Assembly: GCF_000009905.1 (NCBI RefSeq)
Contig: NC_006177.1
Span: 682,001 to 746,000 of the forward strand
Direction of reading: 5' to 3'
Source: Symbiobacterium thermophilum IAM 14863
GTDB taxonomy: Bacteria > Bacillota > Sulfobacillia > Symbiobacteriales > Symbiobacteriaceae
Length of the DNA: 64,000 nucleotides
Shown here: piece after piece, positions 16,944 through 25,670 of the stretch
How positions within the stretch are numbered: the stretch's first letter is position 1
Layout of the letters: every line of letters starts with the position of its first letter
Made by a program: the position numbers and the translations under genes
The notes under the pieces: generated by a model
What the model was told of the DNA's origin: nothing
Seen by the model: the letters and a program-made list of their open reading frames with translations, nothing else
Database searches by the model: none

Positions 16944-18488
16944 TTGATTCCTCCCTATCGCCCTGAGCCCCTGAGCGACTTCCGCAACCCGGCGGTCACG
17001 GCCGCCTTCGAGCAGGCCCTGGCCGCGGTGAAGACGCAGTTGGGGAAGCGCTATCCCATGATCATCGCCGGCCGGCGCGTGGAGTCCGGCGAGAGCATCG
17101 TGTCCGTCAACCCGTCGCAGCCCGACCAGGTGGTGGGCTACGCAGCCCGGGGCGGCGTCGCCGAGGCCGAGGCGGCCGTGCAGGCGGCCCTGGCGGCCTT
17201 CCCGGCCTGGGCCGATACGCCCGCCGATGTCCGGGCCCGGATCCTGTTCAAGGCCGCGGCGATCATGCGCCGCCGCCGGCACGAGCTGTCGGCCTGGATG
17301 TGCCACGAGGTGGGCAAGAACTGGGCCGAGGCCGATGCCGATACCGCCGAGGCCATCGACTTCCTGGAGTACTACGGCCGGCAGATGCTGAAGCTGGCCG
17401 CGCCGCAGCCGCTCACTCCCTATCCCGGTGAGGAGAACCACCTCTACTACCGGCCGCTGGGGGTGGGGGTGGTCCACAGCCCGTTCAACTTCCCGCTGGC
17501 GATCCTGACCGGGATGACCGCGGCGGCCATCGTCACGGGCAACACCGTGGTGGTGAAGCCCTCCACCGAGGCGCCGGTGATCGCGGCCAAGCTCTTTGAG
17601 ATCCTGGAGGAGGCCGGGCTGCCGGCGGGCGTGGCCAACCTGCTGTACGCCGACCCGGTGGAGATGGGCGATTACCTCACGACCCACAAGGAGGTCCGCT
17701 TCATCAACTTCACCGGCTCGCGCCAGGTCGGCTGCCACATCTACGAGCTGGCCGCGAAGGTGCAGCCCGGGCAGGTCTTCCTCCGGCGGGTGATCGCGGA
17801 GATGGGCGGCAAGGACGCCATCATCGTCGACGGCACCGCTGACCTGGACGAGGCGGCCGCCGGCATCGTGACCTCCGCCTTCGGCTTCAGCGGCCAGAAG
17901 TGCTCGGCCTGCTCCCGGGCGGTGGTGACCGCCGACGTGTACGACCAGGTGCTGGAGAAGGTGGTGGCCAGGACCCGGGCGCTGAAGGTGGGGCCGGCCA
18001 CTGAGAAGGACACCGACGTCGGCCCCGTGGCGGCGGAACGGTTCCAGAAGAAGATCCTGGAGTATATCGAGATCGGCAAGGCCGAGGGCCGCTTGGTGCT
18101 GGGCGGAAACGCCCTGCCCGGGGGCTATTACGTGGAGCCGACCATCTTCGCGGACGTGGCCCCGACCGCCCGCATCGCCCAGGAGGAGATCTTCGGGCCG
18201 GTGCTGGCGTTCATCAAGGCGAGGGACTTCGACGACGCCCTGCGCATCGCCAACAACACCCCGTACGGGCTGACCGGGTCCGTGTACTCCCGGAGCCGGG
18301 AGAACCTGGAGCAGGCCCGCCGCCGGTTCCGGGTCGGGAACCTCTACTTCAACCGCAAGTCCACCGGCGCGATCGTCGGCGTCCACCCCTTCGGCGGGTT
18401 CAACATGAGCGGCACCGATTCCAAGGCCGGCGGCCCCGACTACCTGCTGCTCTTCACCCAGGCGCAGGCGGTGTCGGAGAAGCTGTAG
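16944..18488 (+). CDS. L-glutamate gamma-semialdehyde (P5C) dehydrogenase
   Basis: 514 residues from TTG 16944, which has AGGAGG 8 nt upstream; GTG 16935 falls inside that ribosome binding site. It is an aldehyde-dehydrogenase superfamily member of the RocA/PutC group: GVVHSPFNFPLAILTGMTAA, NTVVVKPSTEAPV, INFTGSRQVG, catalytic Glu in IAEMGGKDAIIVD, catalytic Cys in GFSGQKCSACSRAVV and EEIFGPVLAFIKA. It oxidises P5C/glutamate semialdehyde to glutamate with NAD+, completing proline degradation begun by the preceding gene in the same sigma-54 operon. Confidence 0.95.
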   Translation: MIPPYRPEPLSDFRNPAVTAAFEQALAAVKTQLGKRYPMIIAGRRVESGESIVSVNPSQPDQVVGYAARGGVAEAEAAVQAALAAFPAWADTPADVRARILFKAAAIMRRRRHELSAWMCHEVGKNWAEADADTAEAIDFLEYYGRQMLKLAAPQPLTPYPGEENHLYYRPLGVGVVHSPFNFPLAILTGMTAAAIVTGNTVVVKPSTEAPVIAAKLFEILEEAGLPAGVANLLYADPVEMGDYLTTHKEVRFINFTGSRQVGCHIYELAAKVQPGQVFLRRVIAEMGGKDAIIVDGTADLDEAAAGIVTSAFGFSGQKCSACSRAVVTADVYDQVLEKVVARTRALKVGPATEKDTDVGPVAAERFQKKILEYIEIGKAEGRLVLGGNALPGGYYVEPTIFADVAPTARIAQEEIFGPVLAFIKARDFDDALRIANNTPYGLTGSVYSRSRENLEQARRRFRVGNLYFNRKSTGAIVGVHPFGGFNMSGTDSKAGGPDYLLLFTQAQAVSEKL

Positions 18489-18508
18489 GGATCTGTGGAC
18501 GCGGAAAG

Positions 18509-18535
18509 GGGCTCCCACATGCGGGAGCCCTTCAT
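18509..18535 (+). terminator. Intrinsic terminator of the proline operon
   Basis: GGGCTCCC (18509-18516), loop ACATGC, GGGAGCCC (18523-18530), then TTCAT. Confidence 0.75.
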
Positions 18536-18576
18536 GCTTCGACGACTTGGCCCGCGGCCGTGCCGCCGGGTAAGTG

Positions 18577-18922
18577 CAGGGGCAGCCCCTCCGTGATTTC
18601 ACCGCTTTCCGGGGAGTTCGGGGCAGAAAATGCACTTGGCATCCAGGGCAGCATGCACATTATGCCCGCAACTGGTCCGTCATCGCGTCGACTGAGGGTG
18701 CGGCAGGGGCGCCCCTCCGTCATTCCACCAGTTTCCCGTGAAGTTCGGGGCAGAAAGTGCACCCTGACTCCCGGGCGGTGTGCACATTCTGCCCGCAACT
18801 GGGCCGTCATCGCATCGACTGCGGGTGTGGCAGGGGCGCCCCTCCGTCATTCCACCAGTTTCCCTTGAAGTTCGGGGCAGAAAGTGCACCCTGACTCCCG
18901 GTCAGCGTGCACATTCTGCCCG
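18577..18922. repeat. 127-bp tandem repeat, nearly three copies, each with a hairpin
   Basis: Units begin at 18577, 18704 and 18831 (period 127). The second and third are almost identical; the first is more diverged and the third ends near 18922. Each contains an AGGGGC-type palindrome and an inverted pair, best seen in copies 2 and 3: GGGCAGAAAGTGCAC (18748-18762, 18875-18889) facing GTGCACATTCTGCCC (18780-18794, 18907-18921). Frames across it give only repeat peptides and I see no gene. It lies between two terminators. Confidence 0.88.
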
Positions 18923-18941
18923 GAACCAACTGAACACGCGC

Positions 18942-18971
18942 GAACCGGCTCCCGCGCAGGGGAGCCGGTTC
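18942..18971 (-). terminator. Terminator of the ABC-2 transporter operon
   Basis: GAACCGGCTCCC (18942-18953), loop GCGCAG, perfect complement 18960-18971. It lies 20 nt past the permease stop on the minus strand. Confidence 0.7.
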
Positions 18972-18991
18972 TTGCTCGTACGGGCGGACCG

Positions 18992-20101
18992 TCAGGCCGC
19001 CGTCACCACGGTTCGGCGCAGCCGCCAGGCCGCCAACCCGAGGCCGATCGTGGCCGTGAGGGCCAGCACCCCCAGGTCAGGGAGCACGGCGGCAAGCGGC
19101 TGGCCCTTCATCGTTACCTGCTGGAGCGCGTGGGTCATGTAGTAGCTGGGCATGAAGCGCATCACGGTCTGGACGATCTCCGGCGCGTGGTCCAGGGGCA
19201 TCATCGCGTTGCCCAGGAAGGTGAGCCCCATGGAGGCGATGATCGCGATGGGCATGGCTGTCTCGCCGCTTCGGGCGAAGGCTGCGATGGCCAGGCCGAT
19301 GCCGATGCCGGCCGTGCTGCTGAGCAGCAGAATGGCCACGGTGCCGGGCAGGTTGTTGGGCAACTGGATCTTGAAGAAGGCGATTCCGACGCACCAGATC
19401 ACGGAGAGCTGCAGGATGGCGAGGAGGTGGTTGCCCAGCACGGTGCCCACCAGCCAGGCGCCCATGGTCAGCGGCGTGCTGAACATATGGCGCAGGGTTC
19501 CCGCCCGCTGCTGGTAGGAGACGGCGGTGCCGATGGCCAGCACCCCGGCGTTCAGGGTCATGTAGACCAGGAGGCCCGGCATCATAAAGTCGAAGAGTCC
19601 CAGCTGCTCGGTGGAATCCAGCCGCTGGTCGCGCACGGCGATGGATGGCTCCTTCTGGAAGGTCTCCAGGCCCTGGATCAGGTACTGCAACCCGCCCTGC
19701 GCGGCGGCGGATGCGGTAGAGGTCGGGTCCCAGTGGACGATGACCTCCGCGGGGCCGGAGCCGACGGCCACCTGCTCGCTCAGCCCCGCCGGCAGGACCA
19801 GCACGGCCCGGACCTTCCCGGCGTCCAGCCGCCTGATCAGCTCCGCCTCCTCGCCGGCTTCCACCTCGAAGTAGCCCGACTCTTGCAGGCCTGTCCGGAT
19901 GAGCTGGGCCACGGGGCCGCCGTCCCGGTCCACCAGGCCCACCGTCACGGCGGTGACGGTGTCGGAACCGGCGTTGGTGGCCCCGAAGAAGAGCAGCATC
20001 AGGACGGGCATGATGAGGTTGAAGAAGAACGCGCTCTTGTTGCGCATCTGCTGCCGGACGTTCAGCATCAGCACCTGCCAGAGCTGGTTGGCCATCCGCA
20101 T
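18992..20101 (-). CDS. ABC-2 type transporter permease
   Basis: 369 residues from ATG 20101, overlapping the stop of the ATPase gene. There is one N-terminal membrane helix (KSAFFFNLIMPVLMLLFFGAT), a large extracytoplasmic domain (about residues 45-170) and five C-terminal helices including FLGNAMMPLDHAPEIVQTVMRFMPSYYM-type ABC2_membrane_3 features. With the adjacent ATPase it should form an exporter of the drug/bacteriocin/lipid class. The two-component genes just upstream on the same strand may regulate it. Confidence 0.87.
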   Translation of the reverse strand: MRMANQLWQVLMLNVRQQMRNKSAFFFNLIMPVLMLLFFGATNAGSDTVTAVTVGLVDRDGGPVAQLIRTGLQESGYFEVEAGEEAELIRRLDAGKVRAVLVLPAGLSEQVAVGSGPAEVIVHWDPTSTASAAAQGGLQYLIQGLETFQKEPSIAVRDQRLDSTEQLGLFDFMMPGLLVYMTLNAGVLAIGTAVSYQQRAGTLRHMFSTPLTMGAWLVGTVLGNHLLAILQLSVIWCVGIAFFKIQLPNNLPGTVAILLLSSTAGIGIGLAIAAFARSGETAMPIAIIASMGLTFLGNAMMPLDHAPEIVQTVMRFMPSYYMTHALQQVTMKGQPLAAVLPDLGVLALTATIGLGLAAWRLRRTVVTAA

Positions 20102-21072
20102 CAGTCACGCAGCCTCCTTCCCGTGAGGGCCATGAACACGTCATCCATCGTCGCGGAGCGGGTTCGCAGGTCGGAGAGCGGCAGGCTGCGCTCCTGGGCG
20201 TAGCGGGCCAGGGCCATCAGGGTGGCCGGAGGGTTGGCGGTGTGCAGCAGCACCCGCCCGTCCTCCGAGCGCACGCCGGTCACCGCGGACAGCCGGGCCA
20301 GTTCGGCCAGGTCCACCCGGGCGCCGCCCGGGTCCAGCTCCACGGCGGCCTCGGGCCCGTATGCCCTGGTGAGCTCCCGGGGCGTCCCCTCGGCCAGGAT
20401 GCGCCCGTGGTCCATCACCGCCACCCGGTCGCAGAGCCGCTCGGCCTCCTCCATGTAGTGGGTGGTCAGGAGGATGGCGCGCCCTTCCTCTTTCAGGTCG
20501 AGGATCACGTCCCAGAGGGCGTGGCGCGCCTGCGGGTCCAGGCCCGTGGTCGGCTCGTCCAGGAAGAGCACCTTCGGCCGTCCGATGAGGGCCACGGCCA
20601 GGGCCAGCCGCTGCCGCTGGCCCCCGGAGAGGTGCGAGAACCGGGTGCGGGCCTTCTCCTCCAGGCTGAACTGCCGCAGCAGGTCCCCCACGGGCATCGG
20701 GTCCTCATAGAAGCTGGCGTAGAGCGTGAGGATTTCCAGCACGGTGGCGTACTCCGGCAAACGGGCCGCCTGCAGCGCAATCCCGATGCGGGGCCTGAGC
20801 GCGCGGCCCTGCCGGTGCACGTCGAGGCCGCAGATGAAGCTCTGTCCGGCGTCGGGGCGGCGCAGCCCCTCCATCATCTCGACGGCGGTGGTCTTGCCGG
20901 CGCCGTTGGGCCCCAGCAGGCCGACGATCTCGCCGGAGCGGACCTGCAGGCTGAACCCGTCGACGGCCAGCTTGTCGCCGTAGCGCTTCACCAGCCCCCT
21001 GGCCTCGATCAGCACGGCGGGTGCGGCTGCTCTGGCACTCCGCACCTCCGCTTCGGTCAACGATGCTGCCAT
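20101..21072 (-). CDS. ABC-2 transporter ATP-binding protein
   Basis: 323 residues from ATG 21072 (GGGGGAGGAG upstream). The DrrA/CcmA-type ATPase has Walker A GPNGAGKT, Q-loop GIALQAARLPEYATV, signature LSGGQRQR, Walker B VLFLDEPTTGLDPQ, H-loop TTHYMEEAE, and a C-terminal domain typical of the family. Stop and start of the two genes overlap (ATGA), so expression is coupled. A hairpin separates it from the upstream response regulator gene. Confidence 0.92.
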   Translation of the reverse strand: MAASLTEAEVRSARAAAPAVLIEARGLVKRYGDKLAVDGFSLQVRSGEIVGLLGPNGAGKTTAVEMMEGLRRPDAGQSFICGLDVHRQGRALRPRIGIALQAARLPEYATVLEILTLYASFYEDPMPVGDLLRQFSLEEKARTRFSHLSGGQRQRLALAVALIGRPKVLFLDEPTTGLDPQARHALWDVILDLKEEGRAILLTTHYMEEAERLCDRVAVMDHGRILAEGTPRELTRAYGPEAAVELDPGGARVDLAELARLSAVTGVRSEDGRVLLHTANPPATLMALARYAQERSLPLSDLRTRSATMDDVFMALTGRRLRD

Positions 21073-21166
21073 GCGCTCCTCCCCCTTCCGTACCGAAATC
21101 ATACCGAAGCCGTGGACTTCTTCACCATCGCCGGGGTGGGCGTTTTGCATGGCTCCAGTCAGGCGA

Positions 21167-21200
21167 AGGGCCGCATCACCCGTTTGGGCGATGCGGCCTT
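21167..21200 (-). terminator. Hairpin after the response regulator gene
   Basis: GGCCGCATC (21169-21177) pairs with GATGCGGCC (21190-21198). It starts 3 nt after the minus-strand stop codon at 21203. The T-run is poor, so termination may be partial. Confidence 0.55.
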
Positions 21201-21202
21201 CC

Positions 21203-21847
21203 CTAAAGTCGGAGCCAGCCCCGCGCCAGCGCCTTCGTGACCGCCTCCGTGCGGTCGCGGGCTCCGAGTTTCTGAAACAGGTTGGAGATGTGCGTCTTCA
21301 CCGTGTTCTCGCTGATGAAGAGCGCCGCGGCGATCTCCTTGTTGGCGGCGCCCGAGGCGATAAGCCGCAGGATTTCGGTCTCCCGTTCGGTCAGCCCCTC
21401 CGCGCCTTCCTGCCGGGCGGGCCCCCCCTGGCTGATCACCTGCACCAGCTTGGCGGCGATCTCCGGCGACAGCAGGGACTGACCCCGTGCCACGGTCTCG
21501 ATCCCCTCCAGGAGCTGCTGCGGCGGGGCGTCCTTCAGCAGATAGCCCTTCGCCCCGGCCTGGATGCCGCCCCATATGAGCTCGTCGTCGTCGTAGGTGG
21601 TGAGCACCAGCACCTCGACGTCCGGGAACCTGGCCCGGATCTGCCGGGTGGCTTCCACGCCGTTCATCACCGGCATCTGCATGTCCATCAGCACCACGTC
21701 GGGCTTCGTGGCCTCCACCACGTCCAGGGCCTCCTGCCCGTTGCCGGCCTCGCCCACCACCTCGAGGCCCGGCGCCTGGCGGAGCAGGGCGACCAAACCG
21801 GCCCGCACGACGCGGTGGTCGTCGACCACCACCACTCTGACGGCCAT
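21203..21847 (-). CDS. NarL/FixJ-family response regulator
   Basis: 214 residues. The receiver domain has acidic residues in VVVVDDHRVVR, phospho-acceptor Asp in VVLMDMQMPVMNG, Thr in VLVLTTYDDD and Lys in GYLLKDAPP. The C-terminal LuxR-type HTH reads LTERETEILRLIASGAANKEIAAALFISENTVKTH in pieces. It is transcribed with the histidine kinase gene, one nt apart. The ABC-2 transporter operon downstream on the same strand is a plausible target, as for LiaRS- or YvfTU-like systems; this is inference. Confidence 0.93.
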   Translation of the reverse strand: MAVRVVVVDDHRVVRAGLVALLRQAPGLEVVGEAGNGQEALDVVEATKPDVVLMDMQMPVMNGVEATRQIRARFPDVEVLVLTTYDDDELIWGGIQAGAKGYLLKDAPPQQLLEGIETVARGQSLLSPEIAAKLVQVISQGGPARQEGAEGLTERETEILRLIASGAANKEIAAALFISENTVKTHISNLFQKLGARDRTEAVTKALARGWLRL

Positions 21848-21848
21848 C

Positions 21849-23351
21849 TCACCTCTCCTTTCGCAAGGGAACTCGGGCCACGATGCGGCAGCCGCCGCCC
21901 GGGCGGGCGTCTACCTCCAGGCCGCCGCCCACCTGGCGCGCCCGGTCGGCCATCATCCCCAGGCCGTAGCCCCCGCCGGCCGCGGGCTTCGGCGGGCTGG
22001 CCGGGTCGAAGCCGACGCCGTCGTCGGCCACGGTCAGCACGGCCATGCCATCGCGGATGGTCAGGCCGACGTCGAGCCGGGTGGCGCGGGCGTACTTCAC
22101 GGCGTTGTGAATCGCCTCCTGCGCGATGCGCAGCAGGGCGACCTCCACCGGCGGCTCCAGCGCCGCGGCGTCGCCGTCCATGTGGAACCGCCCGATCAGG
22201 CCGAACTGCCCTTCCAGGGCCGCCACCTCGGCCGCGAGGGCCTCCGCCAGCCCCCGGTCCTCCAGCGGGTGGGGCCTGAGCTTCCAGACTGACCGCCGCG
22301 CTTCCTGGAGCGACTCCTGGGCCAGGGCGGCCGCCACCTCCCGGTGGAAGCGGGCGGTCTCGGGGTCGGCCGCGGCCTCCATCGCCCGGAGCTGCATGAG
22401 GATGCCCATGAACCCCTGCGCCAGGGTGTCGTGGATCTCCCGGGCCATGCGGTTCCGCTCCTCGGTCACCGCCAGGCGCCGCAGCCGCCGCTCCGCCTCC
22501 AGCAGGCGCGCGTTCTCCAGGGCGACCGCCACCTGGCCGGCGATGGTCTGGACGGTGAAGCGGTCCTCCTCGTCGAAGGGCCGCGGGTCGAAGCTCTGGA
22601 CCACCATCAGGCCCAGGGTCCGGTCGGCCACCCGGATGGGGATGGCCAGCTCGGCCCGGGGCGCCGTGTCCGGCAGCAGGGGAGTGGGCGGCCCGCTTTC
22701 CGGATGTTCGCCCTCCGCCCGTTCCCCTCCCGGTTCGCCGGCTGCCAGGGCCCGGGCCAGCGGGGAGGGGGTGGGCCCGGTCAGGGGAAACGCCCGCCCC
22801 AGCGGGACCTCCTCCCGGCCGCGGGCCGCGCAGGCGGCGAGCACCAGGTAGTCCCCGTGCTGCAGCAGCACGGCGGCCACGTCGTAGCCGAAGGTGCCTC
22901 GCATGACGCGGGTCACGAAGTGGAGCAGCACGTCCGGGTCCAGCACGGCCGCCACCTGCTGTCCCACCTGGCCCACGGCCCGGAGCTGGTCGGCCTTCCG
23001 GGCGAGCGCGGCGGTGCGCACGGCGACCTGTTCCTCCAGGTTCCGCGTGACCGCTTCCAGCTGCTCGGCCAGGTCGGTCATCGTGCGGGCCAGCATGAAC
23101 CAGTCCGTTCCCGGCGGCAGCACCGCCCGGGCGCGGAGGTCGCCTTCCCGCAGCCGGCGGGCCAGCGCCATGACCTCGCTTACCGGTCGGGTGAACTGCC
23201 GGGACAGGAGGTAGAGGAGGAGGGCCAGCGGGGGCGCCGCCCAGAACAGCCACCGGGGCGCCAGGCCCAGGGCGGGCAGCAGGACGATGGGGGTCAGGCC
23301 GATCGCCAGCAGCAGCGCGAAGAGCCGATGTTGCGGCGCCAGGCGATGCAT
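21849..23351 (-). CDS. Membrane sensor histidine kinase (HisKA_3, GAF)
   Basis: About 500 residues from ATG 23351 (GGGGTGA 8 nt upstream; GTG 23363 possible). Two closely spaced membrane helices with almost no external loop (LFALLLAIGLTPIVLLPALG and LFWAAPPLALLLYLL) precede a HAMP-like segment, a coiled coil, a GAF domain (about residues 160-300), a HisKA_3 dimerisation domain with phospho-acceptor His in RNRMAREIHDTLAQGF, and HATPase_c (VKYARATRLDV, VADDGVGFDP, GYGLGMMADRARQVGG). The lack of a sensing loop suggests intramembrane or cytoplasmic sensing. It pairs with the adjacent NarL-type regulator. Confidence 0.9.
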   Translation of the reverse strand: MHRLAPQHRLFALLLAIGLTPIVLLPALGLAPRWLFWAAPPLALLLYLLSRQFTRPVSEVMALARRLREGDLRARAVLPPGTDWFMLARTMTDLAEQLEAVTRNLEEQVAVRTAALARKADQLRAVGQVGQQVAAVLDPDVLLHFVTRVMRGTFGYDVAAVLLQHGDYLVLAACAARGREEVPLGRAFPLTGPTPSPLARALAAGEPGGERAEGEHPESGPPTPLLPDTAPRAELAIPIRVADRTLGLMVVQSFDPRPFDEEDRFTVQTIAGQVAVALENARLLEAERRLRRLAVTEERNRMAREIHDTLAQGFMGILMQLRAMEAAADPETARFHREVAAALAQESLQEARRSVWKLRPHPLEDRGLAEALAAEVAALEGQFGLIGRFHMDGDAAALEPPVEVALLRIAQEAIHNAVKYARATRLDVGLTIRDGMAVLTVADDGVGFDPASPPKPAAGGGYGLGMMADRARQVGGGLEVDARPGGGCRIVARVPLRKER

Positions 23352-23450
23352 TCCGTCAATCACCCCAAGGGGAGGTTTCTCACAACCTGGAAATGATCCC
23401 TGCTGGATCTTGACACGTTTTGGGGCTTCTGGTTAGCTGGGGGTGAGATT

Positions 23451-23474
23451 CGTTATGTTCGATTGTGCATAACG
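23451..23474. promoter_or_regulatory. Palindromic operator candidate before the metal-complex importer
   Basis: CGTTATG (23451-23457) and CATAACG (23468-23474) form a 7-bp inverted repeat with a 10-nt spacer, 20 nt before the binding-protein start. It is AT-rich against a GC-rich background. TTGACA at 23410-23415 may be a -35 element. The regulator is unknown. Confidence 0.4.
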
Positions 23475-23494
23475 GAGATAGGAGGAGACGGAAA

Positions 23495-24643
23495 ATGTTC
23501 TCGCGTGTTCGCAAGGCCCGCATCGCGGCGCCGCTCCTGGTGCTGGTGATGGTCCTGGTTCCGCTGCTCAGCGCCTGCGGCGGGGCGCAGTCCGCCGGCC
23601 CGTCCGGCCAGACGCCCCAGCCCGCCGCTCCGTCCGCGGAGCCGCAGCAGCAGGAGGAGACGTCCGCCGCGCCCGAGCCGGCGCAGGAGCCCGCGCAGCC
23701 CACCCCCCGCACCTTCGTCGACCAGGCGGGGCGCACGGTGACGCTGCCGGCCGAGGTGAACCGGGTCGTCACCACGTGGCGTCCGGGCACCTTGCTGGTG
23801 ATCTCGGCCGGCGGTCGGGACAAGATCGTCGGCGTGGACAGTTCTTCGCAGAAGTCCGAGTTTCTGACCGCCGTCTTCCCCGGCATCCTCGACCTGCCCG
23901 GGGTGGGCAACAAGAAGGGGCTTAACGTCGAGCAGATCGTGGCCGTGAAGCCCGACGTGGTCTTCATCTGGTCCGGGTCCGACACCGAGCCGGTCATCCA
24001 GCAGCTGGAGACCCAGGGCATCCCGGCGTTCGTCCTGATCCCGGAGAGCCTCGACCAGATGAAGGAGGCCGTGAGCCTGATCGGTGAGATCCTGGGGACC
24101 CGGGAGCAGGCGCAGAAGATGATCCAGTACTACGACGACACCCTGGCGATGCTGAAGGAGAAGGTCGGCGCGATCCCCGAGGCGGAGAAGCTCCGGGTGT
24201 ACATGGTGGGCTCCAGCGGCGTCTTCTCCACGGTGCCCGGGACCATGTACCAGCACTTCATCATCGAGTCCGCAGGCGGCATCAACGTGGGCGCCGAACT
24301 GGAGGGCGGCTTCTCCGAGGTGTCGGCCGAGCAGGTGGTCGCCTGGAACCCCGACGTCATCGTCGCCGTGCAGTACTGCGACTGCACCGTGGAGGACATC
24401 CTGAGCAACCCGCAGCTGCAGACCGTGAAGGCGGTCCGGGACGGCCGGGTGTACATGTTCCCCTCCAGCATGGATCCGTGGGATTACCCGGAGCCCCGCT
24501 CGATCCTGGGCATGCTGTGGCTGGCCACCAAGCTGTATCCCGAGCGGATGGCGGACGTGAACCTGCTGGAGGAGGTCGACACGTTCCACGAGACCTTCTT
24601 CGGCAAGAGCTTCACCGAGCTCGGTGGTACGCTGGATGACTAG
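23495..24643 (+). CDS. FecB/BtuF-type substrate-binding lipoprotein
   Basis: 382 residues from ATG 23495 with GGAGGAG 9 nt upstream. A lipoprotein signal (VLVPLLSAC, lipobox Cys near residue 28) is followed by a Pro/Gln/Glu-rich linker and a class III binding protein: RTFVDQAGRTVTLPAEVNRVV, GVDSSSQKSEF, VEQIVAVKPDVVFIW and EVSAEQVVAWNPDVIV. The unusual YCDCTVEDI and WDYPEPRSILGMLWLA stretches suggest a metal complex or metallophore ligand. It is followed by permease, ATPase and two DUF364 genes in one operon. Confidence 0.9.
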   Translation: MFSRVRKARIAAPLLVLVMVLVPLLSACGGAQSAGPSGQTPQPAAPSAEPQQQEETSAAPEPAQEPAQPTPRTFVDQAGRTVTLPAEVNRVVTTWRPGTLLVISAGGRDKIVGVDSSSQKSEFLTAVFPGILDLPGVGNKKGLNVEQIVAVKPDVVFIWSGSDTEPVIQQLETQGIPAFVLIPESLDQMKEAVSLIGEILGTREQAQKMIQYYDDTLAMLKEKVGAIPEAEKLRVYMVGSSGVFSTVPGTMYQHFIIESAGGINVGAELEGGFSEVSAEQVVAWNPDVIVAVQYCDCTVEDILSNPQLQTVKAVRDGRVYMFPSSMDPWDYPEPRSILGMLWLATKLYPERMADVNLLEEVDTFHETFFGKSFTELGGTLDD

Positions 24644-25667
24644 CCGGAATCCACGGCCCGCCCCCAGGTGGCGGGCCCTCCTCCTGTCCGGGCTGTTCAC
24701 CGGCCTGGTGATCCTGCTCTCGTTCGGCATGGGCCGCTACCCGATCCCCCCGGGCGAGGTGGTTCGGATCCTGGGGCAGATCGTCACCGGCCGTTTTGAC
24801 CCGGCGACGGCGACGGAGGCGGCGCGGGTGCTCTTCTACATCCGCCTTCCGCGCATCCTCCTGGCGGCGCTCACGGGGGTCGCCCTGTCCGGGGCGGGCA
24901 CCCTGTTTCAGGGCATGTTCCGCAACCCGCTGGTCTCGCCCGATGTGCTGGGGGTCTCGTCCGGCGCGGCCCTGGGCGCGGCCATCGGCATCCTCCTGCC
25001 CGCGGGCGGCTCGATCCAGCTCTGGGCCTTCGCCTGCGGCGTCGCGGCGGTGGCCCTGACCTACGGCATCGCCCAGGCCAGCCGGGGCCAGTCGGTGGTG
25101 ATGCTGGTGCTGGCCGGCATGGTGGTCTCGGCGTTCTTCAGCGCGGCGCTCTCGTTCCTGAAGTACGTGGCTGACCCCTACGAGCAGCTGCCCACGATCG
25201 TCTTCTGGCTGATGGGCGGCTTCTACCGCGCCTCCTGGCCCGCCGTGGGCAGCCTGCTGCTCACGGTGCTTCCCGGCGCGGTCCTGCTGCTGCTCACCTC
25301 GTGGAAACTGAACATCCTCTCGCTGGGCGACGAGGAGGCGCTCTCCCTGGGTGTGAACGTCCGGGTGCTGCGCCCGCTGCTCATCGCCGCCGCCACCCTG
25401 ATGGTGGCCGGCGCGGTGAGCGTCACGGGCACGATCTCCTGGGTCGGCCTGGTGGTGCCGCACATCGCCCGCATGCTGGCCGGGGCGGATCACGACCGGT
25501 CGATGCCGGTGGCCATGCTCTTCGGCGCGGGCTTCATGCTGCTGATGGACGACCTGGCCCGGTCGCTCACCACCGCGGAGATTCCGGTGGGCATCCTCAC
25601 CTCGGCCGTGGGGGCGCCGTTTTTCGGCTACCTGCTGATCTCCGGCAGAAGGGAGGCGTGGCGGTAG
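24636..25667 (+). CDS. FecCD-family ABC importer permease
   Basis: About 343 residues. ATG 24636 overlaps the end of the binding-protein gene by 8 nt; GTG 24624 is also possible. FecCD/BtuC hallmarks are RLPRILLAALTGVALSGAGTLFQGMFRNPLVSPDVLGVSSGA, seen in separate pieces, and the coupling region AVSVTGTISWVGLVVPHIARML. Ten membrane helices are expected. It forms the channel for the adjacent ATPase and lipoprotein. Confidence 0.93.
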   Translation: MTSRNPRPAPRWRALLLSGLFTGLVILLSFGMGRYPIPPGEVVRILGQIVTGRFDPATATEAARVLFYIRLPRILLAALTGVALSGAGTLFQGMFRNPLVSPDVLGVSSGAALGAAIGILLPAGGSIQLWAFACGVAAVALTYGIAQASRGQSVVMLVLAGMVVSAFFSAALSFLKYVADPYEQLPTIVFWLMGGFYRASWPAVGSLLLTVLPGAVLLLLTSWKLNILSLGDEEALSLGVNVRVLRPLLIAAATLMVAGAVSVTGTISWVGLVVPHIARMLAGADHDRSMPVAMLFGAGFMLLMDDLARSLTTAEIPVGILTSAVGAPFFGYLLISGRREAWR

Positions 25668-25670
25668 GCG

